Assembly: GCA_028283655.1 (NCBI GenBank)
Contig: JAPWKE010000003.1
Coordinates: 930,001-994,000, forward strand
Length of the DNA: 64,000 nt
Reading direction: 5' to 3'
From: Acidobacteriaceae bacterium
GTDB taxonomy: Bacteria; Acidobacteriota; Terriglobia; Terriglobales; Acidobacteriaceae
Both the position numbers and the translations under genes were made by a program. The notes beneath the pieces were generated by a model. That model had not been told where the DNA came from and did no database searches. It worked only from the letters and a program-made list of their open reading frames with translations. Shown here piece after piece: positions 8,669 through 17,285 of the stretch (the stretch's first letter is position 1; every line of letters starts with the position of its first letter).

Positions 8669-10150
8669 TTAGTGACGGTCTGGTTGTCCCTCTGGGACGG
8701 GCGTCTGCGGTTTCAGAAGGTAAATATAGATGTACTCGTCGTTAATGAAGCCGGAGTCAAAGTGGGCGATGCTGTCCGCATGAACCCCTCGGGCGCCCAA
8801 ATCCTGCAGATCGTAGGGCATGAGCCGGTGCGTGATCAGGAAGAGACCCTGCGGAATATGGGCTTTCTGGAATCCTGCAGCCAGACGTGGCACCATGTCT
8901 CGTTCTGGGATGAAGCTATCGCGGCTTGCTCGGAAGACCATAATCCGCTCTCTGCATTGGCACTCCAGTTGGTAAAAGCTGCGATGCAACCGCTCCGGAA
9001 CTCCCACTACGTTGGAGTCAGGAGTGCCAAACAGTGGGACGTTTTCTAAATGGTTCTGCATGATCCACGCTGCCGCGGCCTGTGTGTCTGTGTATGGCCA
9101 GGACCACTGGTCGATATAGGCAATGAGGCCCGGTACCACGGGGACTGTGAGCAGAAGGTATGATGCGAACGAGACGCGTACTTTCGCGCTGCGCAGAATC
9201 CAGAGCAGCACGATATAGCCCAGGTAGACCACGCCCACGTGACGCACTCCAGCTACACTCACAATGTTGCTGAAGAGAATCCCGGTCAGCAGAATCGACA
9301 GCATTGCGATACCTTGCTGCCAGTGGTCGCGGAGTGACAGGTATAGCAGCAACACGCAGACAGGCAGCAGGAACAAGTACGGCCAGCTCGTGAAGTCCCA
9401 GGATGAAATGCAGTTGATAGGCAGCGGCATCCACGGCATAGAGGCCCATTTCAAGCAAGCCTGCAGGATGTGGCTCGGGTCGGTAAAACCGCTGAACATC
9501 TTGCCTGTTGTGCTCCAACCGATGTCTTTCGCTGGCCACAGACTCAGCACAGACGTTGCAAAAAACAGGACGAAGACGCCGAGTGCTCCAAGCGTTTTTA
9601 CCACGGCTGCACGGCTGAAGCGGGGCTCCCGTGGATCAGTTGGGAAAAGCAGCGTTAGCCCATATTCGATCAGCAGGCCTGCTGCCAGGATTGCACCAGT
9701 AATGTCGACGTTCGCCATCAACCCCAGCCACAGGGTGTTCCAAAGCATGGCCTGCGGACGACGAGTTCTACCCCACGCATAAGCCAGCGCGAAGAGCAGT
9801 TCGAGGTTATACATGCGGCACATGACCGTGAATTCAAAGGTAAGGTAGAAGCTGCAGAGAACGAGCAAAAGTTCCAAGCGGCGCAGCGGGAGTGCTGCCC
9901 ACGCCAGCAAAAAGTAGATTCCCGTACCGATGATTGCGACGACAAACTTGAACATCGCCAGAGAGATAGAGAGCCGCGAGGCCAGCCACAGAAGCACGTA
10001 CCAGAACGCTGGGTGTGCCTCGTAATGGACGCGGTGCAGCACCTCTGGAAGGCTTTGACTGATATAAGAAATCGCCCAGGCGTTAATCTCATCGCGCCAA
10101 ACCTCGTGATGAATCAGGCTGGCGAGAAAGACTAGGTAAAACGGAAGCAC
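8669..10150 (-). CDS. Predicted GT-C-type glycosyltransferase (PMT/ArnT-like membrane protein)
   Basis: About 493 residues with ten or more predicted helices and a polar C-terminal part of about 100 residues. Right after the first hydrophobic segment comes HHEVWRDEINAW, an Arg-Asp-Glu loop typical of GT-C enzymes that use polyprenyl-phosphate sugars on the periplasmic face. A GT2 gene of the polyprenyl-phosphate-sugar synthase type lies 84 bp upstream, which fits donor supply followed by transfer; substrate unknown. The GTG start at 10150 has no Shine-Dalgarno. The frame stays open a further 25 or so codons upstream with positively charged residues (RERRIR) but without ATG, GTG or TTG. Confidence 0.75.
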   Translation of the reverse strand: MLPFYLVFLASLIHHEVWRDEINAWAISYISQSLPEVLHRVHYEAHPAFWYVLLWLASRLSISLAMFKFVVAIIGTGIYFLLAWAALPLRRLELLLVLCSFYLTFEFTVMCRMYNLELLFALAYAWGRTRRPQAMLWNTLWLGLMANVDITGAILAAGLLIEYGLTLLFPTDPREPRFSRAAVVKTLGALGVFVLFFATSVLSLWPAKDIGWSTTGKMFSGFTDPSHILQACLKWASMPWMPLPINCISSWDFTSWPYLFLLPVCVLLLYLSLRDHWQQGIAMLSILLTGILFSNIVSVAGVRHVGVVYLGYIVLLWILRSAKVRVSFASYLLLTVPVVPGLIAYIDQWSWPYTDTQAAAAWIMQNHLENVPLFGTPDSNVVGVPERLHRSFYQLECQCRERIMVFRASRDSFIPERDMVPRLAAGFQKAHIPQGLFLITHRLMPYDLQDLGARGVHADSIAHFDSGFINDEYIYIYLLKPQTPVPEGQPDRH

Positions 10151-10234
10151 CAGCCACAGCCGAATACGACGTTCGCGCTGTACAGATTGTGTTTGGAGGG
10201 AGATCAGCGTGAAAGCTCCATGGCTGGTGCCGTT

Positions 10235-10987
10235 TTACTGCCTGCTCGAAGGTTCGAAGATCTCAGGCTTTGCAAGCCCCATTTTCTTCATCCTGTATTG
10301 AAGGCCCGTGCGCATCACGCCCAGACCATAGGTGACGCTGCGTCGAAAGTTGATTGACGAAGCTTCAGGAAAGTACTTCGTCGGGCAGGATACCTCGCCG
10401 ATGCTGAAGCCGTACCAGACTGCCTGGGCAATCATCTGGTTGTCGAAGACAAAGTCATTCGAGCAGCGATCCAGCGGGAGCTTCTCCAGCACCCGGCGGC
10501 TCCATGCACGATAGCCCGTGTGGTACTCCGAAAGCTTCTGGCCGAGCAAAATATTTTCGCTGAACGTAAGTGCCCGGTTGGATATGTACTTGTACAGGGG
10601 CATGCCGCCCACCAGTGCGCCTTTGCCGAGAATTCTCGACGCGATCGCGCAGTCGAACTCTCCATACGCAATCATCGATGCCAGCGCGGGGATCAGCTTC
10701 GGCGTGTATTGGTAGTCTGGGTGAACCATCACCACTACATCTGCCCCTCTCTCCAGTGCAGAGCGGTAGCAAGTCTTTTGATTGCCACCGTAACCGAGGT
10801 TCTTTTCATGCACGACGGTGTGGATACCTAGTCGGCGTGCAACCTCTGCGGTCGTGTCCCGGCTAGCGTCGTCAGTAAGAATGACATCGTCGACGATACC
10901 CGTGGGGATCTCAGAGACCGTTCGTTCGAGGGTCAAAGCAGCGTTATAGGCCGGAAGTACTACAGTAATGCGCTGTCCGTTGAGCAT
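10235..10987 (-). CDS. GT2-family glycosyltransferase, polyprenyl-phosphate sugar synthase-like
   Basis: 250 residues, a GT-A fold enzyme of family 2. The nucleotide-binding start is [16 protein letters not shown] at 39-40 is in [11 protein letters not shown], and the metal-binding site is HPDYQY (89-94). The short length and the [17 protein letters not shown] segment resemble dolichyl-phosphate mannose synthase-like enzymes without membrane helices. It probably loads a sugar onto polyprenyl phosphate for the neighbouring membrane transferases. ATG start at 10987. It lies 105 bp after the GT87 gene in the same orientation. Confidence 0.88.
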   Translation of the reverse strand: MLNGQRITVVLPAYNAALTLERTVSEIPTGIVDDVILTDDASRDTTAEVARRLGIHTVVHEKNLGYGGNQKTCYRSALERGADVVVMVHPDYQYTPKLIPALASMIAYGEFDCAIASRILGKGALVGGMPLYKYISNRALTFSENILLGQKLSEYHTGYRAWSRRVLEKLPLDRCSNDFVFDNQMIAQAVWYGFSIGEVSCPTKYFPEASSINFRRSVTYGLGVMRTGLQYRMKKMGLAKPEIFEPSSRQ

Positions 10988-11092
10988 TGAATCGAAAGGG
11001 TTTCCTTGATGCGCAATGCATCTGGTCAGGGGCCGGGGCCGGTTTCTTCTACTTTCTTAGACTACGGGAATATCGTCGCAGGTTACACCTGT

Positions 11093-12277
11093 CTAGCGGT
11101 AGGATGCAGATCGTGGTTCCCATGATGAAACTGCGCAGAGCGGAAGCAGAAGAAGCAGGGCGAAGCTTTGCATGGGCCCTGCTGCGATTGGTTGTACGGC
11201 AGAGATCGCAACCAGCGGAAGAAATAGGAACAGCAGGCAGGCTAGCGCAAGCAATGCGCTGGCTGGCGGTCGCGTATGTGGCACAATCGCGCAGATCAGA
11301 AATGCTGCAGGCAGATAAAGGTGTACAAGCGTGTAGTTGTAGCTGACCGGTGGCAGCGAGACCATCGCAACCGTGAGGAAAACAGCGCGATTCAAGAACG
11401 GCATCGTCCGAACGCGCAGGAAAAGCAGCAGGGCCAGCGTCCCGGTCACCACGTAGTAGACGAGCATCCAGGCATGGAGCGAGAAGTGGTGTTCGATGCT
11501 GAGGTATTTGACTGGAGAAAAAAGACAGTGATCGAAGTTGATCTCTGCCGATCGCACCGTCTGGGCATAATGTCCCTGGAATTGACTTACCCCGGCGGTA
11601 AAACCTCGTGCTGCGGTAAAGAAGTCCGGGCCGGCCCAGTAGATGGCTCCGCACATGGTGGCGATCGCGGCGACGAGGCCGGTGAAAAACGGCGGCAGGT
11701 CCTCCTTGCGGCGCAGAAAGAGGCCGAGCAGGAAGACCGGGTAGAGCTTCATCGCTGCCGTGATACCGATCAGGATCGCGGCGGCGTAGCGCCAGCCACG
11801 AGCATAAGCAAGCAGGCCAAGCGCGGTGGTCATCCACAGAATCAGCTCAATGTTTGCGCGCTGGATGAGGAAGACAAGCGGAAAACAGAAGGGAATCAGC
11901 CATAAAAAGAGCTGCGTGAGATTAGCTCGGCGCAGCATCCACCACAGCACGGCAACGGCTCCTGCCGTGATGACTGTGCTGGCGAAAAGATAGGCCGCTA
12001 TAGGGTGCGAGGTTTTGTAGAAGAGCTCGTAAATTGGTGCGCAGCCCGCCGGATACGCAAACGCCGAGTAGGCATGCGACTTGAAGAACTTTGCCGTATG
12101 GAAGAGTGTGAAGCGTCCCTTATAAACGACGATATCTTCAAAGTTTGGCCCGCCGGGGAAGAGCACGCTATGAGGGCTGAGGAGCGGAAGAATCCAGAGC
12201 ACGCACGTCGCAAAGGCAAAGACGTAAACCAGCCAGACGGCTTTACCTGCTGAGGTTGCTCGCGGCGCGGGGGGCAT
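11093..12277 (-). CDS. GT87-family (DUF2029) membrane glycosyltransferase
   Basis: 394 residues, strongly hydrophobic with about ten helices. The family feature AAMKLYPVFLLGLFLRRK (around residue 195) and the early acidic loop FEDIVVYKGRF fit GT87/DUF2029 mannosyltransferase-like proteins, which use a polyprenyl-phosphate donor on the outer side of the inner membrane. It starts at ATG 12277, four bases after the stop of the upstream small membrane protein gene, so the two are probably co-translated. The acceptor is unknown. Confidence 0.82.
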   Translation of the reverse strand: MPPAPRATSAGKAVWLVYVFAFATCVLWILPLLSPHSVLFPGGPNFEDIVVYKGRFTLFHTAKFFKSHAYSAFAYPAGCAPIYELFYKTSHPIAAYLFASTVITAGAVAVLWWMLRRANLTQLFLWLIPFCFPLVFLIQRANIELILWMTTALGLLAYARGWRYAAAILIGITAAMKLYPVFLLGLFLRRKEDLPPFFTGLVAAIATMCGAIYWAGPDFFTAARGFTAGVSQFQGHYAQTVRSAEINFDHCLFSPVKYLSIEHHFSLHAWMLVYYVVTGTLALLLFLRVRTMPFLNRAVFLTVAMVSLPPVSYNYTLVHLYLPAAFLICAIVPHTRPPASALLALACLLFLFLPLVAISAVQPIAAGPMQSFALLLLLPLCAVSSWEPRSASYR

Positions 12278-12281
12278 GGGA

Positions 12282-12794
12282 TTAGCTTACGACGGAGGTG
12301 CTGGTTGTGGCCTGCTCAAGTCGATCAATACGTCGCCGAACAAGCAACAGCGGGATGGCTCCGAAGAAGCCGAAGCTGCAGTCGACCAGTCGCCAGTAGA
12401 GCGGAATCTCTCGAACCGGACCAGCAAGGAGAGCAAGTGCGAAGACCCCCACGCAAGCGATCAGCCCCATGTCGATGATCCAGCGATTACGCACTGGATC
12501 TCGGTACGGCCCGACGAAAGCCACGGCGATCACTAGATGCCCAAACGCAAGCCAGTCGGTGCCATAGGCCAGAAACGGATATCGCGCACTCGTATCCGCG
12601 AGAGCCTCTGCGATTCGATTGAGCCACGCGTAGACCTGCGGCAGCATTGCGGGGAAATGCAAAAAAACTGCCATGCGAATTAGCAGCGCAGACTCATGCA
12701 CAAGCGGAAAAGCGGTCACTCCACTGAGAACAAGCCCTGTAATGAAAATTGCAATCCAGCGGCGAATGATGCGCAGATTGTGAGCGTGATCCAC
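12282..12794 (-). CDS. Small conserved-looking membrane protein of unknown function
   Basis: 170 residues starting at GTG 12794 with the motif DHAHNLRIIRRWIAIFI. Four or five hydrophobic segments are visible. The central polar stretch, LADTSARYPFLAYGTDWLAF, probably faces outside. It is squeezed between murQ (3 bp upstream) and the GT87 gene (4 bp downstream), so it is almost certainly in one transcript with them. I recognise no domain. Position suggests a role connected with cell-wall recycling or glycan transfer, but that is inference only. Confidence 0.75.
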   Translation of the reverse strand: MDHAHNLRIIRRWIAIFITGLVLSGVTAFPLVHESALLIRMAVFLHFPAMLPQVYAWLNRIAEALADTSARYPFLAYGTDWLAFGHLVIAVAFVGPYRDPVRNRWIIDMGLIACVGVFALALLAGPVREIPLYWRLVDCSFGFFGAIPLLLVRRRIDRLEQATTSTSVVS

Positions 12795-12797
12795 GGC

Positions 12798-13766
12798 TTA
12801 GAGTTCGAGGCGGGAGTCTTCGATGGCGAGACGCACGTTGCCGTCGGACTTCTGCAGGCGTCGCACGGCTTCCATCTTGTCGACGTTGGCCTTCAGCATG
12901 ACGACAGCAATCGGAATTGACTTGCCTGCGCTCTTGATAGTGCGGATGGCCGTGTCGCGATCGATGCCACACAGACGCATCAGAACGCCGATCCCACGCT
13001 CGACCAGCTTGGCGTTCTTCATGTGTACGTTCACCATCAGGTTGTCGTACACATAGCCCAGCCGCGTCATCGCGCCGGTCGTAATCATGTTTAGGATCAT
13101 CTTCTGCGCGGAAGATGCCTTCATGCGTGTCGATCCCGAGATAACCTCTGGGCCGACCTCGGCGCAGATCGTGATGTCCGCCACCTGCGAGAGATCGCTG
13201 TTCGGATTGCAGGTAATGGCTGCTGTTTTTGCTCCGCGTGCGCGAGCGTACTCGGTTGCGCCAACGACGTAGGGCGTACGTCCCGAAGCCGAAACTCCGA
13301 TGACGATGTCCTTGCGCGTGGGGCGACGGCGAGCGATGTCGCGCTGACCCAGCTCCGGCGAATCCTCGTTCACATCGGAGGCCGATGCAAGCGCCTTGGG
13401 GCCACCGGCCATAATATATTGCACCTGCTGTGGCACGGTAGAGAACGTCGGCGGGCATTCGGAGGCGTCGAGAGCGGAGATTCGTCCCGAAGAGCCTGCA
13501 CCAACATAGATCAGGCGTCCACCATCGCGCAGCGAGCGCGCAACCGTGTCGATCACCATGGCAATCTCAGGCAGCGCCTTTTTCACCGCGGCGGCGATCT
13601 TGGCATCTTCGGCGTTGATAATCCGGGCGATATCGATCGCAGACTTCATATCGAGTCCGGCGGAGGCGTCGTTGAGTTTTTCCGTCGTTAGACCCTGCAG
13701 GTCAGTCTGAGGTGTGACGTTCGACTTTTCGGCGGGGGACGGTGATGACATGGGCGAAGTTGCCAT
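12798..13766 (-). CDS. murQ: N-acetylmuramic acid 6-phosphate etherase
   Basis: 322 residues from ATG at 13766 (ATG at 13751 is also possible). MurQ cleaves the lactyl ether of MurNAc-6-phosphate to GlcNAc-6-phosphate and D-lactate during murein recycling. The SIS domain is clear: GGRLIYVGAGSSGRISALDASECPP contains the phosphosugar-binding Ser/Gly loop and the catalytic Glu, and the second family signature is GPEVISGSTRMKASSAQKM. The frame continues 17 codons further upstream, but that part does not look like MurQ. It leads the minus-strand run that continues to pepA and is divergent from lepB. Confidence 0.95.
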   Translation of the reverse strand: MATSPMSSPSPAEKSNVTPQTDLQGLTTEKLNDASAGLDMKSAIDIARIINAEDAKIAAAVKKALPEIAMVIDTVARSLRDGGRLIYVGAGSSGRISALDASECPPTFSTVPQQVQYIMAGGPKALASASDVNEDSPELGQRDIARRRPTRKDIVIGVSASGRTPYVVGATEYARARGAKTAAITCNPNSDLSQVADITICAEVGPEVISGSTRMKASSAQKMILNMITTGAMTRLGYVYDNLMVNVHMKNAKLVERGIGVLMRLCGIDRDTAIRTIKSAGKSIPIAVVMLKANVDKMEAVRRLQKSDGNVRLAIEDSRLEL

Positions 13767-13941
13767 AAGCTTTCGGGGTTGCACCATTCTAGCGCAAAGA
13801 CTTTCACTTTGGCTCACAGCGTCTCTGTTTGAAGATGCGCCTTTGTGCTCAAACGTTTACTGGCTGGTACTCCAAAGCCATCTTCTTTCGTCTAACCTAA
13901 AGATGGGGCGTGAAATCCACACGCTGACCATCGCAACGTGA

Positions 13942-14568
13942 GTGGCAATGAGCCTGGAAATAGAACCCAAAAACGAATCGACGGAAGCGCCCGATCTGAT
14001 GACACCTGAGGCTAAGTCCTGCGAGTGTCATTCCCGGAAGCCCGAACCGAAAGTGCGTTCGTGGATGTGGGACGTGTTGGCCGTCTGCATCGCTGTCTTC
14101 GTGATTCTGGTGCTGTATCAGCCCGTACGGGTAGAGGGCACGAGCATGCTGCCCATGCTCCAGGACCAGGACCGGCTCTTCATCAACAAGTTCGCTTACA
14201 CGCGCCTCGGCGGCATGATCGGCGATCACATCGTCCGCGGCGATGTCGTCGTCTTCCGCTACCCCAACGATCAGACGAAGAGCTACATCAAGCGTGTGAT
14301 CGCACTGCCTGGCGACCAGTTGCTGATCGACCATGGACAGGTCATTGTGAACGGCAAGGCTCTGAAGGAGCCTTATGTCCCTGTGCGTTTTGAGGATGAC
14401 CGCTCGCAGCCTGAGATGACCATTCCTGCTGGAACGTACTTCGTCATGGGCGACCACCGTTCCATCTCCAGCGACAGCCGCGACTTCGGTCCAGTCCCCA
14501 ACGATCTCATCTACGGTCGCGCGGCATTCGTCTACTGGCCAGTCGATCAGGCAGGTGTCGTTCGGTAA
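13942..14568 (+). CDS. lepB: Signal peptidase I
   Basis: 208 residues. One N-terminal transmembrane helix (about 44-60) follows a 40-residue cytoplasmic tail. The catalytic Ser is in EGTSMLPML (Ser68), the Lys in YIKRVIALPGD (Lys117), and box E is GDHRSISSDSRDFG (170-183). It removes signal peptides from exported proteins on the periplasmic face; many such exported proteins are encoded in this window. The start is GTG 13942 or ATG 13948; neither has a strong Shine-Dalgarno. The 175-bp spacer to divergent murQ should hold both promoters. A very strong bidirectional terminator lies 40 bp after the stop. Confidence 0.95.
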   Translation: MAMSLEIEPKNESTEAPDLMTPEAKSCECHSRKPEPKVRSWMWDVLAVCIAVFVILVLYQPVRVEGTSMLPMLQDQDRLFINKFAYTRLGGMIGDHIVRGDVVVFRYPNDQTKSYIKRVIALPGDQLLIDHGQVIVNGKALKEPYVPVRFEDDRSQPEMTIPAGTYFVMGDHRSISSDSRDFGPVPNDLIYGRAAFVYWPVDQAGVVR

Positions 14569-14575
14569 AGCAGGT

Positions 14576-14604
14576 CGTAGAGGCGTAGACCGTAGAGTGT
14601 AGAG
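14576..14604 (+). repeat. Tandem heptamer array (CGTAGAG family), four units
   Basis: Seven bases after the lepB stop there are four units, CGTAGAG, CGTAGAC, CGTAGAG and TGTAGAG, with one extra G between the first two. They lie directly before the terminator hairpin. The same heptamer family occurs at 43896-43916 and 46142-46183, each time just 3' of a gene and in its sense orientation. Confidence 0.7.
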
Positions 14605-14608
14605 ACGC

Positions 14609-14646
14609 AAAGAAGACGGCCGCCTGATCAGGCGGCCGTCTTCTTT
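14609..14646. terminator. Bidirectional terminator between lepB and tpiA
   Basis: A perfect 38-base palindrome whose halves meet at TGA/TCA (14627/14628). The stem core is GACGGCCGCCTGA with A-rich 5' and T-rich 3' flanks (AAAGAA and TTCTTT), so it can end transcripts from both convergent genes. Confidence 0.85.
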
Positions 14647-14686
14647 CTGATGAAAGGGTTGCGCTGCGTCGCGCAAGTTCTACCCT

Positions 14687-15436
14687 CTAGTACTGCACGA
14701 TATTGGCGAAGGTCGTCGGAACCAGCGAAGCGCCGCCGACCAGTGCGCCGTCGATGCCATCCTGCCGCATCAGATCGCCGATGTTCTCCGGCTTTACCGA
14801 ACCGCCGTAGAGGATGCGCGTATTCTGTGCCGTCTGCTCACCGCAGCAATGCGAAAGCTCGTGGCGAATGATGGTGTGGGCTGCAGCTGCGATCTCCGGC
14901 GATGCCGTCGAGCCTGTTCCAATCGCCCAGATCGGCTCGTAAGCAATCACAAGGCGACGCGCTTCCGACGACGAAATGTTTCGCAACGCCGCACGAACCT
15001 GCGTCCGCAGCGTCTCTTCCGTCTTGCCGTCTTCGCGCTCAGCCAGCAGCTCCCCCACGCAGACGATCGGCGTAATGCCGTGGTTGATCGCGGCCTTTAG
15101 CTTCAGGTTGACGCGTTCGTACGTCTCGTTGAAATACAGGCGCTGCTCGGAGTGTCCCAGCAGCACATGACGGCAGCCGATCGAAACCAGCATTGTCGGC
15201 GAGGTCTGTCCGGTGTACGGGCCTTCGTTCAGCCAGTGCATGTTTTGCGCACCAGCACGAACGTTTGTGCCTTCTGCGGCTTCGATCACGAACGCGAGCG
15301 AACTCATCGTGGGGCAGAGAAGAATCTCGTCGCGCGTGTGTCCTTCGACCAGCGGAAGAAAAGCGTCGAGGAAAGCCAACGATTCCTTCGGCGTTTTGTA
15401 CATCTTCCAGTTGCCGGCAATGATGGGCTTGCGCAT
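14687..15436 (-). CDS. tpiA: Triosephosphate isomerase
   Basis: 249 residues from ATG at 15436. It interconverts dihydroxyacetone phosphate and glyceraldehyde 3-phosphate. Starting here gives the classical N-terminus MRKPIIAGNWKM with Lys11, His95 (LLGHSEQR) and Glu167 (AYEPIWAIGTG) at their textbook positions, and the phosphate loop LYGGSVKPEN. A TTG three codons upstream (15445), closer to the GGAGATC Shine-Dalgarno, is the alternative start. It lies 126 bp downstream of pgk on the same strand and is likely co-transcribed with it. Confidence 0.97.
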   Translation of the reverse strand: MRKPIIAGNWKMYKTPKESLAFLDAFLPLVEGHTRDEILLCPTMSSLAFVIEAAEGTNVRAGAQNMHWLNEGPYTGQTSPTMLVSIGCRHVLLGHSEQRLYFNETYERVNLKLKAAINHGITPIVCVGELLAEREDGKTEETLRTQVRAALRNISSSEARRLVIAYEPIWAIGTGSTASPEIAAAAHTIIRHELSHCCGEQTAQNTRILYGGSVKPENIGDLMRQDGIDGALVGGASLVPTTFANIVQY

Positions 15437-15562
15437 GTCGTTCAAGATCTCCTGGTTGGCCTCAATGGTTTGAGGAGATTACGGTGCGGAGGCCATGGCT
15501 GACAAGAGCAATGTGCCGGTAATCGTTCCTGATGGGACCGATTGTGTGATCGATAACAGTTT

Positions 15563-16774
15563 TTACTTGTCCGAAAGGGCTGCTACTCCGGGCAGTGTTT
15601 TGCCTTCGAGGAACTCGAGGCTTGCACCGCCGCCGGTCGAGATGTGCGAAATTTTCTCCGCCATGCCTGAGTTGTGGATGGCTGCAACGGAGTCACCACC
15701 GCCGACGATGGTGATTGCGTCTTCGTTCTTCGCCAATGCCTTCGCCATTGCGTTGGTTCCCTTGGCAAACGGAGCCAACTCCGCAACGCCCATGGGGCCG
15801 TTCCAGACGACGGTCGCCGCGTCCGCAACTTCCGCTGCGAAGAGCTTGATCGTCTCCGGTCCGATGTCGAGCGCCATCATTTCGGCGGGGAAGGGAGCTG
15901 TGCCGGAGAAAACTTCGGTCTTCGCATCGGCGCCGAACTTGTCGGCCAGCATGTGGTCGACCGGCAGCAGAAACTTCACGCCGCGTTCTTCGGCCTTCTT
16001 CAGAGCCGCCAGAGCGATCTCGAACTTGTCGGCTTCTACCAGCGACTTGCCGGTCGTCTGGCCCTGGGCATTCAGGAACGTGTACGCCATCGCCCCGCCG
16101 ATCAGCAGCGAGTCCACCTTGTCCAGCATGGAGTTGATGACCTGGATCTTGTCCGAAACCTTTGCTCCGCCGATGATGGCGACAAACGGGCGGTTGGGCT
16201 CGCCAACGGCCTTGCCAAGGTAGTTCAGCTCCTTCTCCATCAGCAGGCCCGCGGCCGATTCCTTGACGAAGTGCGTGATGCCTTCGGTGGAAGCATGGGC
16301 GCGATGCGCAGCTCCGAAAGCGTCGTTCACATAGACGTCGCAGAGGCTCGCAAGCTTCTTGGCGAACGCCGGATCGTTGGCTTCTTCTTCAGCATGGAAG
16401 CGCAGGTTCTCGAGCAGCAGCGTCTGGCCAGGCTCAAGCTGGTTGGCAAGCTCGGTGGCTACTTCGCCGACACAGTCGGGCGCGAAGGCTACATTCTCGT
16501 CTTCATCCAGTACGTGGTCGAGCAGCGAGCGCAAGCGGTCGACGACCGGGCGCAGGCTCATCGTGTCCACATGCTTGCCCTTGGGACGGCCAAGATGCGC
16601 CGCGAGAATCACCTTCGCCTTGCGGCGAAGCGCGTACTCGATGGTGGGGACGGTTTCGCGGATACGCGTGTCGTCGGTAATCTCACCGTCCTTGGAAAGG
16701 GGAACGTTGAAGTCGACGCGGATGAAGACGCGTTTGCCGGTGAGTTCGAGGTCGCGGATCGAAAGCTTAGCCAT
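15563..16774 (-). CDS. pgk: Phosphoglycerate kinase
   Basis: 403 residues from ATG at 16774 ([20 protein letters not shown]). It transfers phosphate from 1,3-bisphosphoglycerate to ADP. The signature [20 protein letters not shown], the substrate loop [12 protein letters not shown], the hinge segment [11 protein letters not shown] and the C-terminal nucleotide loop [13 protein letters not shown] are visible. The open frame extends 75 codons further upstream across ridA, but this part is antiparallel shadow sequence. It follows ridA by 49 bp and precedes tpiA. No purine-rich Shine-Dalgarno is seen before the ATG. Confidence 0.97.
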   Translation of the reverse strand: MAKLSIRDLELTGKRVFIRVDFNVPLSKDGEITDDTRIRETVPTIEYALRRKAKVILAAHLGRPKGKHVDTMSLRPVVDRLRSLLDHVLDEDENVAFAPDCVGEVATELANQLEPGQTLLLENLRFHAEEEANDPAFAKKLASLCDVYVNDAFGAAHRAHASTEGITHFVKESAAGLLMEKELNYLGKAVGEPNRPFVAIIGGAKVSDKIQVINSMLDKVDSLLIGGAMAYTFLNAQGQTTGKSLVEADKFEIALAALKKAEERGVKFLLPVDHMLADKFGADAKTEVFSGTAPFPAEMMALDIGPETIKLFAAEVADAATVVWNGPMGVAELAPFAKGTNAMAKALAKNEDAITIVGGGDSVAAIHNSGMAEKISHISTGGGASLEFLEGKTLPGVAALSDK

Positions 16775-16797
16775 ACGAGGGAAAGGATAAATGAGTT

Positions 16798-16818
16798 GGC
16801 GGAGGATGTGCCTCCGCC
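16798..16818 (-). terminator. GC-rich hairpin between ridA and pgk, no U-tract
   Basis: GGCGGAGG (16798-16805) and CCTCCGCC (16811-16818) form a perfect 8-bp stem with a five-base loop. Reading on the minus strand, it lies just after the ridA stop and in the pgk leader, and is followed by AACTCATTTATCC with only a weak T-run. It may act as a weak terminator or an attenuator that lowers read-through into pgk. Confidence 0.45.
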
Positions 16819-16823
16819 GCAAA

Positions 16824-17192
16824 TTACGGGAGGATGGCTTCGGCTTCGATTTCGACGCGCCACTTGGGGTTGAGCAGAGCCGCGACGACCATGGTGGACG
16901 CCGGGCGGATGGTGCCGAAGACCTCGCCATGCGCCCGGCCGATCTCTTCCCAGTCCTCTGCGCGAGCCAGGAACATGCGGGTGCGATAGACGTTCTCAAA
17001 CGTAGCGCCAGCCTGTGTTAGAGCCGCTTCGATCAGTTTGAGTGCGACTCGGGTTTGCTCTGCGGGCGTGAGTTCTTCTGCGCCAACAGGGCCTGTGCCG
17101 GAGACGTGCACGGTGTTGCCGATGCGGACGGCTCGCGAGAAGCCAATGATGGGTTCAAACGGAGAGGTGCCGGGGATGTTTACGCGTTCCAT
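16824..17192 (-). CDS. RidA/YjgF/Rid-family protein
   Basis: 122 residues from ATG at 17192 ([20 protein letters not shown]). Rid proteins form trimers and hydrolyse reactive enamine/imine intermediates, for example from PLP enzymes. The family core is visible: [17 protein letters not shown], then [20 protein letters not shown] with the conserved Arg, and [12 protein letters not shown]. The C-terminal motif is EIEAEAILP. The usual RidA has about 125-130 residues, so this is complete. Whether it is the enzymatic RidA clade or another Rid clade cannot be settled here. It lies upstream of pgk, separated by a hairpin. Confidence 0.88.
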   Translation of the reverse strand: MERVNIPGTSPFEPIIGFSRAVRIGNTVHVSGTGPVGAEELTPAEQTRVALKLIEAALTQAGATFENVYRTRMFLARAEDWEEIGRAHGEVFGTIRPASTMVVAALLNPKWRVEIEAEAILP

Positions 17193-17285
17193 GCAGCGAT
17201 TGTAGAAGGCCTTATCGGCAATAAGAACTTCCACTTGGACGCAGCCTGTCACGCCACAGGATGCTGTTGGAGAGGAGATTCAAGA

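Noticed and set aside
12282-13766. O-antigen or capsule gene cluster around the glycosyltransferases
   Set aside because: No wzx, wzy, sugar-nucleotide synthesis or chain-length genes; only a small set of membrane transferases next to murein genes.
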